NCBI RefSeq assembly: GCF_000002875.2
Contig: NC_009401.2
Span: 509,843-573,842, forward strand
Direction: 5' to 3'
DNA: 64,000 nucleotides
Source: Leishmania infantum JPCM5
Taxonomy: Eukaryota > Euglenozoa > Kinetoplastea > Trypanosomatida > Trypanosomatidae
The notes under the pieces are model-generated. The model was given only the letters and a program-made list of their open reading frames with translations, was not told where the DNA came from and did not search any database. The position numbers and the translations under genes were made by a program. Of this stretch, positions 19,552 through 29,400 are shown piece after piece (positions within the stretch are counted from its first letter, which is position 1; each line of letters begins with the position of its first letter).

Positions 19552-22500
19552 ATGATGCGTCCCACGCGACGCGCCTTCTTCGACTCCTTCCGGGCCGCCC
19601 GTGGCGAGCTCGACCATCTCTTCTCCTCAATGAAATCGGAGCAGCACATGCGCAGGGCGGTGCAGCAGTACCTTCTCCCCTCCCTCTCTCGCCGGCTGCA
19701 CCGCTCCCGTGGGGGGCGTCTGGGACGCGCGCAGGAGCGCAGTCTTTTCCGTACCAACGCCTCGCTCCTCTTGCAGGAGGCGCGGCGACGTTGCAACCAC
19801 CGCGTCGCGGCCGCCACGCTGGACGTTGTTCTCGCTGAGCCGCAACTGTCGCGCTTTGCGCAGATGTTCGAGCCCGCGTGGGTCAAGGACGCCGTCTCGT
19901 CGTGCCGCAGCGCGGCAGAGCTGCGCGTTATCGAGGGCGTGCTGCGGCAGCACGAGCGGAGAGTGCTCGCCAGCGGCTCTGCCGCCACCTCAGAGGGGTT
20001 TCTGCTGGCCGCAGCCTTTGGCCGCTCGCGAGCAACGGAGAGTGCGCTGCGCCTCGGAGACGACGACGTCGATGCCGATGCCGACGACGGCGCACAGAGT
20101 GGCTCACTTGCCTCCACGCGCACCGCTTCGCTACAAGCGACAGGCGACGCACTGCCCAGCAGCGGCGCGGCTGAAGGCGGTGGCGCTGGCGTCACGATTT
20201 CCAAAGAAGCGCGCGTGTCGGCTGCTCTGGCACAACCACCGTCACTCACCGACCTCGCCACAACGGGCGGCACTGGAAGCGACGCGCTCTGGTCGTCGCC
20301 GGAGGAGCGAGCGGCCGCCGGGCTGCGAGGGCTACAGCGTCACCAGCGTAATTTGACGGCCGGTCCAAACGTGTCCTTCACCCGCTACTTCCTTCATCAA
20401 GGCCTTGTGCGCCACGAGGGGGAGCTCATGGCGCTGTATCAAGCCATGCGCGCTCGACCGCTGGACGTGAGCTTCCGTGTCGTCGGCGGTGGCGATGCTG
20501 CCAGCGAAGCCGCACAGGCCCCCGGACTCCTCTCGCCGCACGCCAGCGCCGTGCACATTCTGCTGCAGCGCCGCCGTGGTTTGCACCGCGTGCCGTGGCT
20601 ACCACCAGCGATGGGTGCCTATACTCTCGACACCCGCGCTAGCATCCCTGCTGACACGGTGCTGGCGAACCGGCAGCTTCTGCGGTCCCTCGCTCGCGAG
20701 CGTCTCATTGTGTATCAGAGCTTGCCGAGCATGCTGCCTATCTACTACCTTGACCCACAGCCAGGGGAGTGTGTGCTGGATATGTGCGCGTCGCCGGGCA
20801 ACAAGACAGCGCTGATACTGGACTGTATGCACGCTGGCGGCAACAGCCATGCACACTGGCCCTCAACTACCACATCCGAGGCCGGCAGCACGGCGTGTGA
20901 GACTGGCCGCCGCGCTCTTGTCGGCAGCGGCTGTGTGATCGCCAACGAGGCACAGGCCTCCCGCATTTCAGATCTGCAGGAGCGCCTGCGCAACGTATCG
21001 CCCGAGGTGGTCGTCACTCAGGGACGGGGGCAGGCGCTTGGACTGGGAGACTGGCACGAAGGCAGCAGCAATGGCGGCGTGGGCGGCGGAGGCGATGCAT
21101 CGTCCCTTGCGCATGGAGCCGTTCTTGTTGAAGGTTTGTACGACCGCGTGCTGGTCGACGCGCCGTGCTCTGGTGAGGGCCGCATGGGGCGCGACGCCCT
21201 CTCGTGGCGGCTGTGGCACCCAGGACGCGGCATCGAGTTTTTCCCGTTGCAGTGCGCGCTGCTGCAGCGTGCGGTGAGGCTGTGCAAGACGGGCGGCCGT
21301 ATCGTCTACGCCACTTGCACTCTCAATCCACTGGAGAACGAGGCGGTTGTGTCGGCGGTGCTGCGGGCATGCGGCGGCGCCGTGGAGCTCATACCTCCTC
21401 CGCGCCCACTGCCACGGCGGACCGAGCTGCAGACCGAGGAGGACGTCGGTGGCAGTGTGCCGCCACTGCGCCTCACTGCTGGGCTTCGGAGTTGGGACGT
21501 CCCATCCGGCGCCGGCGGATTCTTGTGTAGCGCCGCGGAGGCCTACGCACAAGGGGAGAGCGCAGCACGGCTGCCGCCCGACATGTTTGCGCCGGCATCG
21601 GCGGGTGCGGAGGGCGACCGAACGGACATCAGCGGCGCACTGCAGCGGTGCTGCCGCCGGGTCATGCCGCACCTGAACGGCAACGCAGACGGCTTCTTTG
21701 TCGCGGTTCTCGAGAAGCGAGCAGGCGTACCTCACATGCTTGGTGCTGCGGAGAGCCGTTCCTTAGTAGCACCGCCATCGCGCCTCGACCCTGCATCCGC
21801 CACTGCCGTCGGGCCGACTTCGCCCGCTGCGGCGTCGCTGGCCGTCTCGCTCGCTGGAGGCAGCAACATTTTGAATGACCGCGGCTTTGTGCGACTGCCT
21901 CCGTCGCATCACCTCGTGCTCCAGCACCTGGGCGGATTCTTCACCTCGGCCCCGCCGCGCCAGGCGTCATCACTGGCCACGGCTTCTTCTTGCATGGCTG
22001 AACAGCCGCAGCAGGGTGAGTGTACCAGCGTTCAAGCCTTCCTGGAGAGGCACGGCTGGACGGCCGTCTGGTGCGAAGGAGAGGGGCTGCGGCTCCTCTC
22101 TCAGGCTACAGTGCAGCTGCTGCGGCGTCATTCTACCGTTCCGGTGGCGCCGCCAAAGGGCAGGCCGAATAGCTCCGCTCTCGGCTTCGCCCGCCATTCT
22201 GAGGAAGCATCCAAGGCGTCCCCCGCACCGCCGTCCACCGGCACGGAGCTGCTCGACGCAGGTGTGCTCGTGGTGGGTGCGCAGGGGGAGCTGACGGAGC
22301 GCGGGGCGGCGCTGATCCGTCCAAGTGCGAGGAGCCGCGTTGTTTCGCTGCCGCTCCCTTTTGCGCAGCTGCTGCTGGCGAATCGCACACTCGACGTTGG
22401 CGCCTCACTGCAGCTCATGCCGGCCTACGTACAGGAGGCGGAGCAGGCTCTGGGACCACAGCACGGCTTCCTGGCGCCGTCTTCAGCTGCTACGCGGGGC

Positions 22501-23079
22501 AGAGACGACCCAGCATCCAGCGAGGCACACACCTCGACGTGGTACCGAGAAGCCCTCGCGGCTCTCACCCCGGCACTCGGTGGGGGAGCAGGGGCGGCCG
22601 GTAACGCCATCGTCGTGGTGCGTGTGTCGTCCTCCGGCCCCTCAGCCTCCCCGTCATGGGCGGCACCGCTGGCTCAGTGGGCCTGGCCCGTGCGCGTTGA
22701 AGTGATGCAGCCATGGTCGTGGCACGACATCGGCGACACGCCACGGGGGCTGGCGCGGCTTCACTTGACGCTCCCCGCAGCCGCGCGCCACCGCACGCAG
22801 GCCCTCATTGGCCGCTTGCAAGGACACGCACATCGCCAGCGGAGCACGCAGGAGCGGCTGCAAGCCAGCTCGCGGCATGACCCATCGCTCATAATGGGCC
22901 AACAGGCATTGCACGGTTCCGCAATGCAAGCGAGCCAGCATCATCGACTTCTCTTTGGCGGTGCTGCGCAGGCGTCGGCGCTGCGAGCACAGCCAACAGA
23001 GGCGCTGCCCGCTCGGGATTCAACGATGACCACCCCTGCGACACCCTTGTCGCAGTCGTTGGACGTGTTCGAGCTGTGA
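19552..23079 (+). CDS. RNA (cytosine-5) methyltransferase, NSUN2/Trm4-like (1175 aa)
   Basis: This is an SAM-dependent enzyme that forms 5-methylcytosine in RNA; NSUN2/Trm4 relatives modify tRNA. Visible motifs are the SAM-binding motif I, DMCASPGNKT, from residue 410; motif IV, VDAPCSGEGRMGRD, with Cys539; and motif VI, YATCTLNPLENEAVV, with Cys589. The two cysteines are the conserved product-release and catalytic pair. The order NPLENEAVVSAVLR then GLRSWDVP, and the later ADGFFVAVLEKR, fit the NSUN2/Trm4 branch better than NOP2 or NSUN5. The protein is longer than the 700-770 residues usual for NSUN2 because of Ala/Ser-rich insertions and a C-terminal region of about 450 residues. Whether it acts in nucleus, cytosol or mitochondrion is not clear. 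The start is the first ATG after a strong acceptor; a second Met follows at once. Confidence 0.93.
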   Translation: MMRPTRRAFFDSFRAARGELDHLFSSMKSEQHMRRAVQQYLLPSLSRRLHRSRGGRLGRAQERSLFRTNASLLLQEARRRCNHRVAAATLDVVLAEPQLSRFAQMFEPAWVKDAVSSCRSAAELRVIEGVLRQHERRVLASGSAATSEGFLLAAAFGRSRATESALRLGDDDVDADADDGAQSGSLASTRTASLQATGDALPSSGAAEGGGAGVTISKEARVSAALAQPPSLTDLATTGGTGSDALWSSPEERAAAGLRGLQRHQRNLTAGPNVSFTRYFLHQGLVRHEGELMALYQAMRARPLDVSFRVVGGGDAASEAAQAPGLLSPHASAVHILLQRRRGLHRVPWLPPAMGAYTLDTRASIPADTVLANRQLLRSLARERLIVYQSLPSMLPIYYLDPQPGECVLDMCASPGNKTALILDCMHAGGNSHAHWPSTTTSEAGSTACETGRRALVGSGCVIANEAQASRISDLQERLRNVSPEVVVTQGRGQALGLGDWHEGSSNGGVGGGGDASSLAHGAVLVEGLYDRVLVDAPCSGEGRMGRDALSWRLWHPGRGIEFFPLQCALLQRAVRLCKTGGRIVYATCTLNPLENEAVVSAVLRACGGAVELIPPPRPLPRRTELQTEEDVGGSVPPLRLTAGLRSWDVPSGAGGFLCSAAEAYAQGESAARLPPDMFAPASAGAEGDRTDISGALQRCCRRVMPHLNGNADGFFVAVLEKRAGVPHMLGAAESRSLVAPPSRLDPASATAVGPTSPAAASLAVSLAGGSNILNDRGFVRLPPSHHLVLQHLGGFFTSAPPRQASSLATASSCMAEQPQQGECTSVQAFLERHGWTAVWCEGEGLRLLSQATVQLLRRHSTVPVAPPKGRPNSSALGFARHSEEASKASPAPPSTGTELLDAGVLVVGAQGELTERGAALIRPSARSRVVSLPLPFAQLLLANRTLDVGASLQLMPAYVQEAEQALGPQHGFLAPSSAATRGRDDPASSEAHTSTWYREALAALTPALGGGAGAAGNAIVVVRVSSSGPSASPSWAAPLAQWAWPVRVEVMQPWSWHDIGDTPRGLARLHLTLPAAARHRTQALIGRLQGHAHRQRSTQERLQASSRHDPSLIMGQQALHGSAMQASQHHRLLFGGAAQASALRAQPTEALPARDSTMTTPATPLSQSLDVFEL

Positions 23080-23799
23080 CACTCGCTGGACTTGCGAGCG
23101 AAGCGCTCACTGCCTCCCTCTTGCCGCGCGCCGCTCACATCACGCGTAACGCTTAACCACGTTGTACCCACACGTACGCGCACAACTAAGTGCCGAGACG
23201 TATCAGTGACCGTAAGGGGGGGGGGAGGGAGCGGGAAGACGAGGGGTTTGATATGGCAAGGCATACCCTCTTGTGCGCTGCCGTGACAAGGCACCCTGTC
23301 AACTTCCTCAGCTGTAAAGTTTGGGCGCCGCTTCGCAGCATCCAGCTCTCCACCCTCCCCTCCCTCCGGCACCGGAGAGGGACTCCTCTCCATGCACGCA
23401 CGCCCTCACCTCGGCGCAGACCGATCGTGAGGCAGCTGTATGTCGCGGCACACGCACAGACATGTATGACAGTAGAGGTGTGGCGAAGAACGTGTAATGC
23501 GGACGCACCTTGCTTCTCTTGTCTTCCCACTTCTCATCCTCTCGTGCGGCCAGTGCGCCGGATTAGCTGCACCACCACCACCACCCCCTCTCCTCCCACA
23601 CTGCACCGCAGTGCGCGAAGACAGACAGAGAGAGAGCTAATCATAGGGCGACATGAGCAACAACGCCCTATTCACCTCATGTCCTGAACACCACGTTGGC
23701 GTCCCCCTCACACGCATGCCGGACCGGTTCCGGTGGCGTTGTAATATGAACATGCACACATTCCACACCTGCGCATGCGCTCGTCGTCCTCATTACAAC
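23080..23799. other. Intergenic region downstream of the NSUN-like gene
   Basis: No gene is visible. It contains a G run near 23217-23226 and mixed low-complexity sequence. Coding-like composition begins around 23800. Confidence 0.45.
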
Positions 23800-25680
23800 A
23801 TCGCTTCCCTTCTGCCGGTCGCCGTGCTGGATGAGGCCTACATGGCCCTTCGATCAGGACGGCATCGCAGAGATCTCATCGAGGGACCCCTATGGGATAC
23901 ACCTGCAGGTGGCGCCTCGAAAAGCTTCTCTACCTGGCTGGTGGAAGAAAGGACGAACGACGACAGCGGCCCACTTGTATTGGAGCGGGCTGAGGGCGCC
24001 TAGGGAGTCCCCGTCTCATATCGCCGACGACGAACTCCGCACCTCGGAGCTCCAGCACCTTGAAGAGAACGTGAGGAAGCTCATCAGCGTTTCTTCGGCT
24101 GCGTGCGAGAAGCTGGCCAGCGAGGTTGTGCCCGTTCAGGAATTCCGCTCCGTCTTGGAAGAGGTGTGAGTTTGAGATGGCCGACTCGCGTGTACCCCCA
24201 CAGCAGCCCCAGTGATTGCCTTCCCGCCTCAAACACGGTGGCCACCGCCTTACGGAGCTGCCGCGCCCACAATGCGACGCCTACACGGCACAGGGCGCAC
24301 CGATGGCGCCCGCATCCCCGCAGGGTGACCGTGAGCAGAGGGAAGCAGCCGAAGGAGAGCACACATGTGCTCCCCACGCCTCGAACACGCGCCATCTTGC
24401 TCCCGTGCAGGTTACCCGGCTCTCACAGCCTGAAGAGGAGGAGGGGCCATCCTGCACGTCCTACAAGCCGTGCCCGAAACCAGCTTATGGACGCCTACCA
24501 GTGGCCAAAGAAGAGCGGCGGGAGCCCCCTTGCACGCGGCACAGGGGAAAGCGATGCACCTTGCCGATCTGTGTGGCGAGATGAGAAGCGAGAACCAGCA
24601 ACGGATGCGGTGCATGGAAAGTACCCCCGACCAGTGCCCCCGCGCGTTCCCAGAAAGCGTCACTCCTCCGCCGCCGGTGACAGACGCGGATGTCGAGGCC
24701 CCTCCCCTCACTGGCAGCAATCGTTATGGTGTGCCCAGCGCAGCAGCGACCCCTCTCCTTGAATGAGCCCCCACCGTCGTGGAAGAGAAGAAAGGACGTA
24801 TCGGACGGCGGCGCCCTCATTCTCTGGCCGCGACAAGTCAACAGCTGGCCAGATGAGCAGCGTTACAACGCGGAGGTGGGTCTGGATGCGCAGCCATGGG
24901 AGAACTCGTGCTCGACGACTGTGTGTGTGTGTGGGGGGGTGGCAGATCTGGCAAAGTCATCTTTTCCAGGTGCGTCTTTACGTGCATCTGCGGCTGCTCT
25001 TGAGCCTGTGAACCAGGGACCGCTCCGTGCATCAGCGAAGAGCGCACCCGAATGAGCTTGGCTGTTGGCCCAGAGGATGACGTGGGTGGCAACAGCAACA
25101 TCGGCCTGCCATCCTATGTGTGCCGCGCGACCCGCCTCCGACATTCACGTGAAGGTCTGCATCGACAGCATCCAACGGACGGGTGGTCGACAGGCGGTGG
25201 AGACAGCTCTGCAGGCGCCCCGAATCGCCGCGGAAAAGCTTACCGCCACCTCGAATGACGACGAGACCGGCACCTGCAACATGTCTGCGTTGGCTGGCGT
25301 GGCGCTTGACCACAACTTGGGAACGGTCTGCGGTGGAAAACAGACGTGCACCCAGCTGAGCACCGATTCGTTCAAGCAGCTGACAAGGAGGAAGAGCTGG
25401 GACGGCTCATGGGTCGGCTTTGGTGTGCCGCCCGAGTCGTGCACATGCCCCCTCACAAATTTTGTCTTTTCCTCGCGGCGACGCGCCGGCTCTGCTCGAA
25501 AACGGTCACGAGGCCTCCACTGCGGTTCCTCGTGGGCGGATCTGCCTCAGAGCGCCCAAAGCGAACTCCGCCTGTGGCGCCAACGGGCAGCACCGAATAT
25601 AAACCACGTCGCGCCGCACGCCTTTTGGCGTCTGCCTCAGAGCACGGCCTTCACATAGGCTGCAACCCCAGGAGGACGGT
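23800..25680 (+). pseudogene. Probable decayed protein-coding gene (frames broken)
   Basis: Unlike other intergenic DNA in the window, this stretch has balanced composition and several coding-like fragments on the + strand in different frames, with no single open frame. Examples are a heptad-like fragment ending EFRSVLEEV at 24169, a fragment containing MHLADLCGEMRSENQQ near 24550, another with PDEQRYNAEVGLDAQPWE near 24850, and one from about 25100 whose heptad-like character switches frame near 25370 to continue as QAADKEEELGRLMGRLW. A GT/G-run microsatellite interrupts it near 24920-24940. The simplest reading is an old gene for a coiled-coil-containing protein broken by frameshifts. The family is unknown. 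An alternative is an unusually complex UTR. Confidence 0.45.
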
Positions 25681-26201
25681 GAGGGGGAGGATGCGCGGTA
25701 CGCATGCATCCGCATACGAGGCAGATGGTTGTCACCGGTAGCCTCTGAGGGGAAGGAGAGGGGCGCCAGGCGCAAATAGCATCAACTCGGCTGGGCTCTG
25801 CGCGGTTTGCTGTGCCTTGTAGGCATAAACAACATTTCCAAAGAAAGCGAAGAACAGCGGCAGCACCACACCTTCCCAGCGACAGCACGCCGGCCCTCTC
25901 TGCCCTCCATGAAGGCTGCGCACGCGGCCATGCGATTCATGCTGCAATGCATGCATGGATGACTTTTCTCCCATACACGGTCACTTCTGAAATACAGCAA
26001 GCCCGCCGCTAATCCTGGAGACCGCCGGAACCGCAACCCTGCGTACCACGCGAGACGGGGTCTACCTAGCAACATGAAAAAGAGCACGACGTGATGGATA
26101 AGGGCGGGAGGAGGGGGTGGACCCTGCACTGTCCGTAGAGGTCATCAAAAAGCGGCAGACAACGACCCCGCGAAAGCGGAACGCAGGCCCCCCTCCCCCC
26201 A
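25681..26201. other. Intergenic region upstream of the CEP164-like gene
   Basis: No gene is seen. The composition is mixed, ending in a C-rich run that leads directly into the duplicated element at 26202. Confidence 0.4.
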
Positions 26202-26443
26202 CCCCCGCTTCCCCCTCGCGCCAGCCGGGCGACGTCGCAAGGCGTTTGGCGACATCGCCCTATAACCGGTTAGACGGTGGGGATGGAGCCCCCCTCTCCA
26301 TCAACACAACAGGCGCCTTTTCTTACCTCCTCCGCCCCTCTTCTTTCACGTTGACCTCACTCACACACGTGAGCGAGGGCGTGTATTATGCACGTACCGT
26401 GTGCATGCGTGCGTGTGTGTACGCCTAGAGGCACGCTTTCCGT
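26202..26443 (+). repeat. 242-bp direct duplication, copy 1 (matches 48580-48821)
   Basis: Read base by base, this segment appears identical to 48580-48821 over 242 positions at a constant offset of 22,378. The C-rich sequence on the left is partly similar in both copies. It contains a polypyrimidine stretch (about 26308-26360) and an AG at 26372-26373 that would serve as trans-splice acceptor. It ends 35 nt before the ATG of the CEP164-like gene, so it probably supplies that gene's mRNA 5' end. Confidence 0.9.
26308..26373 (+). promoter_or_regulatory. Candidate trans-splice acceptor for the CEP164-like gene, inside the duplicated element
   Basis: A CT-rich run is followed by CACACACGTGAG with AG at 26372-26373. 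The resulting leader would contain a short ORF at 26404-26427 and a longer one from 26388 that ends at 26486, overlapping the main start codon at 26479 in another frame. Confidence 0.45.
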
Positions 26444-26478
26444 TGCAAAGAACAAGTTGGTTTCCATCTACGGAGAAC

Positions 26479-29400
26479 ATGAATGAGATTCCGTCTTCCG
26501 GTGAGGTGTTCCGCAGCGAGGATGGCACTGTTTCCACGATCCTGCCCAGCAACTACGGGCAGGACTACGAGGCGTCTGAAGGTGAGCTGGAGGAGTACGC
26601 CGAGTACATCGGTATTGACCCCGCCAAGGAGCCGGAGTTGATGTGGATAGCAAAAGAGGGGCTTCGGGCGGCACTGCCCGATGGCTGGCGTGCGTGTCAG
26701 ACGGACGACAACGAGGTGTACTACTTCAACTTCCAAACCGGCGAGAGTCTCTGGGACCACCCGATGGATGAGCACTTCAAGACTCAGGTCGTCAACGAGC
26801 GCGCGAAGCGAGGCGGTGGCGGTAGTAGTGCGGGCGCCGCCGTTGGCGGCTCCACCCGCACCGGCCGGACGGCCGCAGGAACGGGGTCCACCAAGGCCAT
26901 CGCCGACTCCTTCTTCTTGAAACCTTCCGCAGCAGTCTCTTCGAACCGGACACCTGGGTCTCTTGCGGACATCGGCGGTGGCGGCGCGGCGCCGGCCACC
27001 ACAGGTACCGCGACTGCGAAAGACAGTCGGACACCAGGCAGCTCCATGAAAGACGGTGCCAGCGCACCGCGAGCCCCACCAGACGTGTCAGACATCTTGG
27101 CGCTGTCTTCAGCGGCTTCGCACCCTCCTTCTCTAGGTGCGAGCCGCGCCACAACAAACGCGGGGCTGCCCCGCATGAAGGAGCGGGAGGCTGCTCTACG
27201 GAAGCGACTGGAGGAAGGGAATGAGGCGCAGCTCCGAGCGCTGCGCATCGAACTGGACAAGAAGGCGGGCGCGGAGCGACAGAGACTGACGGAGGCGCGG
27301 ACGAAGCTTCAGAAGGATCTCGACGCCGCTTGGGAGCAGGAGAGGTCCAGTGCAGCCGGCGACACCGTGGCCGCATCGTCAGTGACTAGTGCGGCCACTC
27401 AGCGTCGCCTGCAGATCGCCCGTGAAGTGAAGCAGATCGAGGAGAGCTGGAAGGCTCGCCTGCACGACGTTGGTGCTCGCGTGCGAGAGCTGCAGCAACA
27501 GGTGGAGGAGAAGCAGCAGACTCTGCTGAAAGCATTCCAGCAGTCCCCAGAGGAGCTGAGGAAGACGCTCGAGGCACGCAACGCCGCCGAGGTGGCGCAG
27601 CTGCGGGAGGCGAAGCGAAAGGAAAGCGAAATTGCCCTTGCCCACCTCAAGAGCGAGCAGGCGTCGGCACTGACGGAGGCGCGACTCCGCGCGAACGACG
27701 CCGTCGCCGCTGCTGCGAAGGCCACCGAGGCGGAGTTTGAGAAGAAGGTGCAGGAGCGGCGGGTACAGAACGGGGCGATGCTCGCCTCACTAAAGGCGGT
27801 GGTGGAGGCGAAGCAGGCGGATCTGGCAGCGAAGGAGAAGGCGACTGCGGCTGCATCGTCAACAACGACACCGAATACCACTTCGGCAGCCGCGGCGGCG
27901 GACGCGTCCTCAGACGCCGAGGAGGCCGCGATTGCCGCAGCACAGGCCGCAGCTGACGCTGAGGTGTTGAAGGCAAGGGAGGCAAGCGCGGCCGCGGTGG
28001 CGCGGCTGCGAGAGGAGTACGCCGCGAAAAAGAGGGAGAAGGAGGCATCCCTTAAAGCGGCCCAGCCGCCGCCGCCGCTGAGTCGTTCATCGTTCACCTC
28101 TTCTGCGATCTCTAGTCCCACGGCCGACCTCTCCAGCCCCGCAGACAGCTTCAGCGCGCGTGGCATCGGTGCTGCAGAGCAGGCGAAGCTGGACGAGGAG
28201 GACCAGAAGCTGCGGGATGAGGCTGACAGGGCTGTGCGCATCTTCGAGGAGGAAACGCAGATCATGGTGGAGAATAAGAAGGCTGGCCGATCCCTCACGG
28301 CGGCCCCGTCGGTGGATGTCGCTGCATCCGTTTCTGCAGAGGCAATCGCCGCACTCGGCCGCACAGCGAATCAGGAGCAGCGCGCACGCGAGGCCGAGAA
28401 CACGCGCCACTTCATGGTCATGAAGCAGTTGGAGGCGAAGCACGACCAGGCCGTGCGGGCCTTGAAAGCCCAACTCGACAAGAATTTGGCGTCGTCGGCA
28501 TCGTCGTCCGCGCCGAGACTTTTCAATCCTCGCCAGCAGCCCTCGTTCGCGACACAGCTCGCGACTCGCAAGCGGGAGTGGCTGCGCGATCACCCGGCGC
28601 CGTCGGCGGAGATGCCGACGCTTCTGCCCGTCCCGACCCTGCCAGCTGCGGCTCTGCAGTCAGACGTAGCGGCTGTGCGTATGCCAGACGAAGAGGAGCA
28701 GGCGAAGCTCATCAAGACGCGCCTCGCTCAGGTGCGGGAGGAGGCGCATCGGCAGTACGACCAAGAGGCACAAGCGCTTCAAACGACTCGGCAGGAGGAC
28801 CTCGAGGTGTGGAGGGAGGCGTACAGGTCATCGCGACTAATGGAGGTGGAGAAGGCCATGGCGGCGCTGAAGGAGGCTGCCGCAGCAGCGTGTGCTTCAG
28901 CGGGGGAGGGACGGCGGCTGGAGAAGCTGCAGTCAGAGCTGCAGGCGCTGGAGGCTGCCATTATAGCCGCAGACAGTGAGCACGAGCGTCAGACGCGTGT
29001 GCTGGAGGAGAGCATCGCCAGCCTTGAGGCTTCACTGGCCCAGCTGCGCACACAGGAGCGCCGCGAGGAAGAGGCGAGGGCAGAGCAACTTCACTTCCAA
29101 CAGCAGCGCTTGCTGTCGAAGGGCGCGCACAAGTCTCCATCGAGCGCCCATGCCGTCGCCCTGCCGTCGAGGTCAGCAGTCCCAGCATCGAACGAGCTGT
29201 ACATATCGGAGGAGGAGGCAGCCGATGAAGCGGCGGCGCTGCGCGCGCGGTGGACGGCGCTCATCAAAGCGCTGCGTTCTGCCGTTCAACGCGAGATGGA
29301 GGCATACCAGCGCGCACTGGATGAGTCTACTGCTCAGCACCACACCACCAGCGCCGCTGGAGCTGTTTGGGCGCATCCGGCAGGTTGTGCAGCAGCGATC

